From NCBI GenBank assembly GCA_013287605.1, contig JABDDM010000009.1:1-59368 (forward strand): a DNA stretch of 59,368 nt. The letters are read 5' to 3'. Below the pieces are notes generated by a model, which was given only the letters and a program-made list of their open reading frames with translations, made no database searches and had not been told where the DNA came from. Shown here piece by piece: positions 51,323-59,368 of the stretch. The stretch's first letter is position 1. Each line of letters opens with the position of its first letter. Made by a program: the position numbers and the translations under genes. The DNA is from Ignavibacteria bacterium. GTDB lineage: Bacteria > Bacteroidota > Ignavibacteria > Palsa-1295.

Positions 51323-52252
51323 TCAGTGTCCATACGCAAACTGAACCATTTTGAGAGCGTCTTTCAGTGGCGGGACGTTCCATTTGGCGCGCTCTGCATC
51401 GGTGATGCTGGGGTCCACTGGATAGAGTTCGTACTTGCCTGTCTTCTCATTTGGATGCGATTGCGTTCCGTAGAGCTGAGGCTTTCCCTTTTTTACGAGA
51501 TAGCGATCAAGCGTGGCGGCGGCAAGCCAGCGGGCGGTTGAATCTCCAAGTTCTATTGCTCTCATTGCAAGTTCGTGGGCATTCCAATAATCTGTCGTGT
51601 CGTCGCCATGCTGAAGGAGGAGTCCGGCGGCTTGAAGATCCTGCCTGGCACCGGCTTTCATCAGTTGCGGTAGTATCGCATAAACCATCGGCTTGCGTTT
51701 CTGATCGTTTTGCATCATTTGCATAGCGATGCCATCATCGATCGATTCTTTCATTCCGTGTTCAATCAGTAGCGAGCGCTCACCCTGATCTTCAAGATAA
51801 ATCTGGTAGAGCTTTGCATTTGTGTATCCGGCTGGGAGAGTTTTCGCTTTTTGCAGGGCGTCCGCGTGAATGGCTGCAAATGCGCTATCGACATTCACCT
51901 TCGATGTTTGCGTATTAAGCCCAAGCATGGACCTCGCCATTCCGGTTTCCTTTGGGTCATACCCTTTCACGATCGCGGTATCATAGTATCGTTTGCCTTC
52001 CTCTTTGTTTCCCGAAAGCGCAAGCACAATTGCGGTCATGTAGTACATCCCACTGTCTCGAACTCCAAGATCAATCAACGCCTTCGCTAGAGTGGCAGCC
52101 TTTTGATAATCACCCGAGTTTGCGGCAGCATTCGTCTCATTCTTCAGTAAAATCAGCTTGGCGCTATCAATTTTCGTCTGCTGCGCGAAACATGGTGCGA
52201 ATGAGAGCGTGATGCCGAATACAATCAGGCAGGTTACGATAAAATATTTCAT
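51323..52252 (-). CDS. secreted protein with DUF6624-like C-terminal domain
   Basis: Signal peptide; STARWLAAATLDRYLVKKGKPQLYGTQS. Confidence 0.6.
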   Translation of the reverse strand: MKYFIVTCLIVFGITLSFAPCFAQQTKIDSAKLILLKNETNAAANSGDYQKAATLAKALIDLGVRDSGMYYMTAIVLALSGNKEEGKRYYDTAIVKGYDPKETGMARSMLGLNTQTSKVNVDSAFAAIHADALQKAKTLPAGYTNAKLYQIYLEDQGERSLLIEHGMKESIDDGIAMQMMQNDQKRKPMVYAILPQLMKAGARQDLQAAGLLLQHGDDTTDYWNAHELAMRAIELGDSTARWLAAATLDRYLVKKGKPQLYGTQSHPNEKTGKYELYPVDPSITDAERAKWNVPPLKDALKMVQFAYGH

Positions 52253-52518
52253 CGGATGTCCTCAAGAATTCAGACTTTGCAATCCGGGGTTACTCAGGGA
52301 TTGAATGACGTAGTTAGTTTCTCATCAAATTTACGATGTAGTAAGTAAGTCGCTTTAATCTTAGCCTTGAAATTTGGTTGACCCTCTCAAAGCCGGGAAC
52401 TTCCAGCAACATAAATACGTTTTATCTATGTCTCAACAATCTCGCCCTGAGAATTGCGGCTTTTGAGGGGGCTGTCCTGCCCTTATAGTCCTTTGCATTT
52501 CCCAAACAACCTACCACA

Positions 52519-52713
52519 ATGACGGAATACGACCGCTGGAAACTTGCGTCTCCTGATGATTACCTTGATGATGTGCCCGAGCTGAATGATGACGGGAGGT
52601 GCCCGATCTGCGACGAGATCGAGGACGAATGCTGGTGCTTGATCTATTGCGATTGCTGCTATTATCGACAATGGGAATGCTGCTGCGATGAGGTATATGA
52701 AGCATCTAGATGA
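52519..52713 (+). CDS. small cysteine-rich acidic protein
   Basis: 64 aa with 10 Cys (CPICDEIEDECWCLIYCDCCYYRQWECCC). Confidence 0.5.
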   Translation: MTEYDRWKLASPDDYLDDVPELNDDGRCPICDEIEDECWCLIYCDCCYYRQWECCCDEVYEASR

Positions 52714-52731
52714 GGTATATGAAGCATCTAT
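52688..52731 (+). repeat. 22-bp perfect tandem duplication
   Basis: GATGAGGTATATGAAGCATCTA x2. Confidence 0.97.
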
Positions 52732-52732
52732 T

Positions 52733-52979
52733 TGAACCTTGATTTATTAGATAGGCGCAATATGTTGCCACCGAAAGCACGCTTTAAGCCCCACCGCCCT
52801 CACCCTAAATCCCTCTCCCACTTCGTGGAGAGAGGGACTTTAAGGATTTTCTTTTTGAAAGCTGGTGAAGGTTCAGACTCAACAACTGCCGAAATTGATT
52901 CAAAAAGAGCAATCTTCATGAAAAAAGTTTTCACACCACCGATCTGACAAATCTCTTAATCTCATAAATCAAGGTTCAG
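52733..52979. repeat. about 247-bp TIR-bounded element (MITE-like candidate)
   Basis: Left TTTGAACCTTGATTTATTAGAT and right (reverse complement) TCTGAACCTTGATTTATGAGAT, near-perfect inverted terminal repeats; internal hairpin CTCTCCCAC-TTCG-TGGAGAGAG. Confidence 0.55.
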
Positions 52980-53089
52980 ACATCTGCAACATTTGGGGAG
53001 CAGATCCGTAGAAACTTAGACTAAGGAAGAGAGCACGCGCGGCGTGCTCCTGCGGGTCCTACTACGATTTCTAAACTAATTTCAAGATT

Positions 53090-53470
53090 ACCGGAACGTT
53101 GCGAGGGGGGTGCGGGGTTATACGGCCCTCAACGAGGTAAATCGTGAATCCCCAAGGCTGCGAAAGCAGCGCCAGAGTTGATCTGGCAGGGCTCTCACCT
53201 GCGGCCAACGCGTTTAGTTTGTGCCGACTGATCCCCAACTTCAGGGGCTCTCAGAAAAGAGACGGGATATAACACTCCCACTCACATATTCTCCACAAAA
53301 AATGGGGCTGAATGTGAAAAAGAAGGCGAAAATAGTTGGAACTACGCGTAATGCGAAACCGGTTATAAGCCTCGCGTCTCTAAAAACCTAACAAGGCAAG
53401 AATAGTAGGAATAGCAAGGTTGCTAGTCGCATAAAAACGGCGAATCCGGTTCGAATCCGGCGTATTTCAC
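53090..53470 (+). ncRNA. candidate unidentified structured RNA (strand assumed from the 23S)
   Basis: No ORF reported; hairpins GCTGC-GAAA-GCAGC, GCCAGA-GTTGA-TCTGGC, CCCC-AACTTCA-GGGG, TAGTT-GG-AACTA; T-arm-like CCGGTTCGAATCCGG. Confidence 0.3.
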
Positions 53471-53473
53471 TCT

Positions 53474-53971
53474 CTCCGAGCAATCGGAGGAAAGTTCAAT
53501 GACAACTGAGTGGCGACATTTAAGACGGCGAGCGGTAAGCGGATCGGCAACGATCTAGAGTCAGCAATGACTTAGAGCCCATGCAGTTAGTCAAGAATGC
53601 GCAAGAAGATCAAATATGCGAAAATGGGTAAACCGATCGAGTGATTGATTTTGAAGTAGTCTTTCGAGATTGCTTTTGGAATCAAGCCGACGATCCTTCG
53701 GGAGCGTCGATCGAAAGGTATACACACAAGTATCGAGCTGAGGATTAGCGTTGTGAAACGTTAATCCCGTACAATAACAGTTGGATGTAGATGCAGATGG
53801 TTTTGAATGAGCAATCATTCGAAAGTGTCTGACATGCTACACAGAAGATAAGACGTTGTGAAATATCTTATCATCATCAAACACTGTAGTGATGCACCTC
53901 GAAGCTTCATCAGCACGCTCGCAAGAGTGAGTTTTTGAATGCTTCATAGTACGCACGTTGTGAAACGTGCG
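53474..53971 (+). other. 23S leader region with serial GNRA/UUCG tetraloop hairpins
   Basis: CTCCGA-GCAA-TCGGAG; AGTCA-GCAA-TGACT; CGACGATCC-TTCG-GGAGCGTCG; GGATTAGCGTT-GTGA-AACGTTAATCC; GAATGA-GCAA-TCATTC; GATAAGACGTT-GTGA-AATATCTTATC; CGCTC-GCAA-GAGTG; CGCACGTT-GTGA-AACGTGCG. Confidence 0.8.
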
Positions 53972-53997
53972 GTCTACTAACTGTATCATGGATTTAA

Positions 53998-56980
<2,983 letters not shown>

Positions 56981-57312
56981 TAATTTTTCCTACGCTTCCT
57001 TCGGGAGGTATAGTAAAAATTGCCGAATCCATGATAGAGTTATGTAACTTGACTATGGTGAGCAGCGATGCTCGCCGGGTACATCACTTCAGTGTTTGGC
57101 GATTGAAGTGTATGCAGCATCAGCAATGATGCAATAACATGAGCAATCATGTTCGATCATACATCCACAATGTTATTGAGTCTGATCTTCTTCACGTCCA
57201 CTTCGGTGGATCGCCACTCTTCTTGTCAATGATTTTGTTCATTTCCAACGCGCTTTGCGCTTAGGTAACCTGGAAGTTCTACACGAAGAATTTCCGAACA
57301 CAAAGTTTACCT

Positions 57313-57427
<115 letters not shown>

Positions 57428-57441
57428 GTTTTTTTAAGATC

Positions 57442-57473
57442 AGACCCGTTTGCTTTGCAAGCGGGTCTTTTTT
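57442..57473 (+). terminator. rrn operon intrinsic terminator
   Basis: AGACCCGTTTGC-TTT-GCAAGCGGGTCT followed by a T-tract. Confidence 0.92.
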
Positions 57474-57589
57474 ATCTTCTCCCTGAGAATATCGGAGATA
57501 CGTGAGTATGATTCTCGGGAAAGTAAGTCAAGGAATTTTGTAAAACCTCCACTGTTATTCTGCGCGTATTCCACTATCCTACTCCGACC

Positions 57590-59368
57590 ATGCGCCTGCG
57601 TTACCCGTTTCTGTTGACCTGCTTACTCTTGTGCAATGTATCCTCCTCTTCTGCGATAACCCGGACTGGAAGATTCGACTCGACGATCACCTTTCTGAGC
57701 ACTACGAGGATACTCTCCTGTTATGTACCCAGTAATTACAACGCCGCGAATAAGTATCGCCTGATGATCTGCCTCCACGGATTAGGCGATAATAGCGCAA
57801 ATTACATGAATGCTCTGAGTTCGGTTTGGCCTACCAATATGCCGAATACGATCTTCATCGCGCCAGAAGCTGCGACAACGACCAGCGATTTTTACGCACC
57901 CGTTGGTGGTGAAGCGATCATTCAAAAGTGCATCAACTTCGCGATGACGAATTATCACATTGATTCATCCGACGTGATCCTGCAGGGATTCTCGCTGGGT
58001 GGGCGGGCTGCGTTGCGTTACGGACTGAGTAACTACGCGAAGTTCAAAGGGCTGCTGCTCAACACACCAGCAATCCAGGGAGTAAAAGATGCTCTGAACC
58101 AGCATCCAACCTATCAATATTCCTACGCTAATTCACGGCATATCCCTATCTACATTACGCATGGCATGACCGATGCCGCCTATGAGCCACCGATCGACTC
58201 AGCACTGAAGCTAATGATCCTGAACGATGGCCGCGTACGATACAATGATGTTCCCAATATGGGCCATAACATTCCTTCGTTCAAGCTTATGGCCGACGCA
58301 TTGCCGTTTTTCGATATTCCTGCACATCCCGGCAAGGATCTGGAAGTGTTCGAACTCAGTGGGCCTGCGCGAACATGCGTTGCATCCGTTTCCCCCAGTA
58401 TCCTTATCCGCAATTCCGGCAGCGATACGATCACTTCCGCGAAATTTACGATCACGCTGAATGGCCAGGCGCAGCCGTTTGTGTGGGATAACTCGCTGCT
58501 GCCGTTCCAGCATGCCACCGTCGCCTTGCCAACAGTGCTCGCAGTGAGTGGTCAAAACATTTTGGATATCAAGGTCGCGACAATCAACAATGTTGCGGAT
58601 ACTCTCAAAAGTGGTAATGAGAAGATTGATACATTCGAGTATGCTTCGAGCGGGATCTCGCTTCCGGTGAGCGAGGGTTTCGAAGGAAGCGGCTTTCCTC
58701 CGCCGGGCTGGATGCTTGAATTGGCAGGAGATTCTTACTCACCATGGTTTGTCGACAATACCGTTGCGCATTCTGGTTCATCCTCGGTCGGTGCATTCAA
58801 TACCATTCTGGCATTTGACAACCAGGGAAGGTCGGAGGGTTTGCTATCGCCAGTCCTAAACCTCACGACGATCGCGAATCCACAAATGTCTTTCGATTTG
58901 GCCTACAACTATCATCGCTATACACCACCGTACTTCACACAGAATGTAGACTTTGTCGATACGCTCGATATTCTTATCTCGACCGATTGCGGCGTGACCT
59001 ATACGAGTCTCTTCCGAAAAGCCGGAGCTGACCTTGCGACTTTTGCAGATCCTATCCTCAATCCACTGAGCCTTCAGGCCGACTTTATTGTGCCGAATGA
59101 TACTAATTGGCGGCGGTACACGCTCGGTCTTAGTCAATATGCGTCTGCGCAAGAAGCGACGCTCAAGTTTAATTACATCTCCGGACTTGGTGGATCGATC
59201 TATCTTGATAACATAAACTTTGCCGGCGCAAGCGGCGTGGAGCCCTCCTCTCCAGTTTCATACCGCATGTACCCAAATCCAGCGCAAACTACCGTTTTGG
59301 ATATCGCCGGCCGTCAAGTTCTATCCACGCAAGGTATGACGAATGGATCTGGCGAGTGGGTGCTTGAT
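57590..59368 (+). CDS. secreted alpha/beta-hydrolase (esterase-like) with C-terminal T9SS sorting region; truncated by window end
   Basis: Not in the ORF track (no stop before window end). Own translation: MRLRYPFLLTCLLLCNVSSSSA...YRLMICLHGLGDNSANYMNAL...VILQGFSLGGRAALRYGLS...HGMTDAAYEPP...NMGHNIP...YRMYPNPAQTTVLDIAGRQVLS; frame stays open to base 59368. Confidence 0.85.
   Translation, partial: MRLRYPFLLTCLLLCNVSSSSAITRTGRFDSTITFLSTTRILSCYVPSNYNAANKYRLMICLHGLGDNSANYMNALSSVWPTNMPNTIFIAPEAATTTSDFYAPVGGEAIIQKCINFAMTNYHIDSSDVILQGFSLGGRAALRYGLSNYAKFKGLLLNTPAIQGVKDALNQHPTYQYSYANSRHIPIYITHGMTDAAYEPPIDSALKLMILNDGRVRYNDVPNMGHNIPSFKLMADALPFFDIPAHPGKDLEVFELSGPARTCVASVSPSILIRNSGSDTITSAKFTITLNGQAQPFVWDNSLLPFQHATVALPTVLAVSGQNILDIKVATINNVADTLKSGNEKIDTFEYASSGISLPVSEGFEGSGFPPPGWMLELAGDSYSPWFVDNTVAHSGSSSVGAFNTILAFDNQGRSEGLLSPVLNLTTIANPQMSFDLAYNYHRYTPPYFTQNVDFVDTLDILISTDCGVTYTSLFRKAGADLATFADPILNPLSLQADFIVPNDTNWRRYTLGLSQYASAQEATLKFNYISGLGGSIYLDNINFAGASGVEPSSPVSYRMYPNPAQTTVLDIAGRQVLSTQGMTNGSGEWVLD

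Noticed and set aside
50318-52252. Defence island around mrr
   Set aside because: Neighbours (T9SS BNR protein, DUF6624-like protein) show no defence signature.
53440-53470. tRNA gene suggested by CCGGTTCGAATCCGG
   Set aside because: No 5' acceptor strand matching GTATTTC, no D-arm or anticodon arm found upstream; kept only as part of an ncRNA candidate.
53591-53818. 75-aa minus-strand ORF in the 23S leader
   Set aside because: Overlaps several tetraloop hairpins and is antisense to the presumed rRNA leader transcript.
53474-53971. CRISPR-like array
   Set aside because: The repeated element is hairpin structure with different stem sequences and irregular spacing; no direct repeats of 23-47 bp and no cas genes.

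Overview
The window is bacterial chromosome, probably from the Bacteroidota/Chlorobiota/Kapabacteria side of the tree. This is inferred from several Por/T9SS-type C-terminal sorting domains, an AraC regulator of a Bacteroidota-type family, and a tmRNA tag ending in SYAMAA. Most of it is ordinary single-copy gene content: an OmpA protein, LD-carboxypeptidase, amidohydrolase, a carB encoded as two ORFs, flippase, queA, ispD, plsY, gpsA, tmRNA and ygiD. Accessory modules are: (1) a Rieske / CxxCH-porin / Ig-cytochrome / YceI run at about 20.1-24.05 kb; (2) an arsenic locus (arsR, two arsC, ArsI/CadI, TlpA-like protein, aquaporin) at about 31.1-34.9 kb; (3) a CzcCBA-type RND efflux operon at about 36.8-42.4 kb; (4) a lone Mrr-type nuclease. 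The right end carries 23S and 5S rRNA with no recognisable 16S upstream. About 1 kb of coding-free sequence precedes the 23S, and the 23S-5S spacer follows it. Both contain many short hairpins capped by GNRA (GCAA, GUGA, GCGA) or UUCG tetraloops, and a 17-nt long-range stem closes the 23S. This hairpin-studded rrn flank and an unidentified structured RNA-like stretch at about 53.09-53.47 kb are the most unusual signals. The split carB, a candidate ArsR operator, a short TIR-bounded element and a truncated lipoprotein gene also merit checking. All calls come from reading the sequence and the ORF track; no database searches were run.
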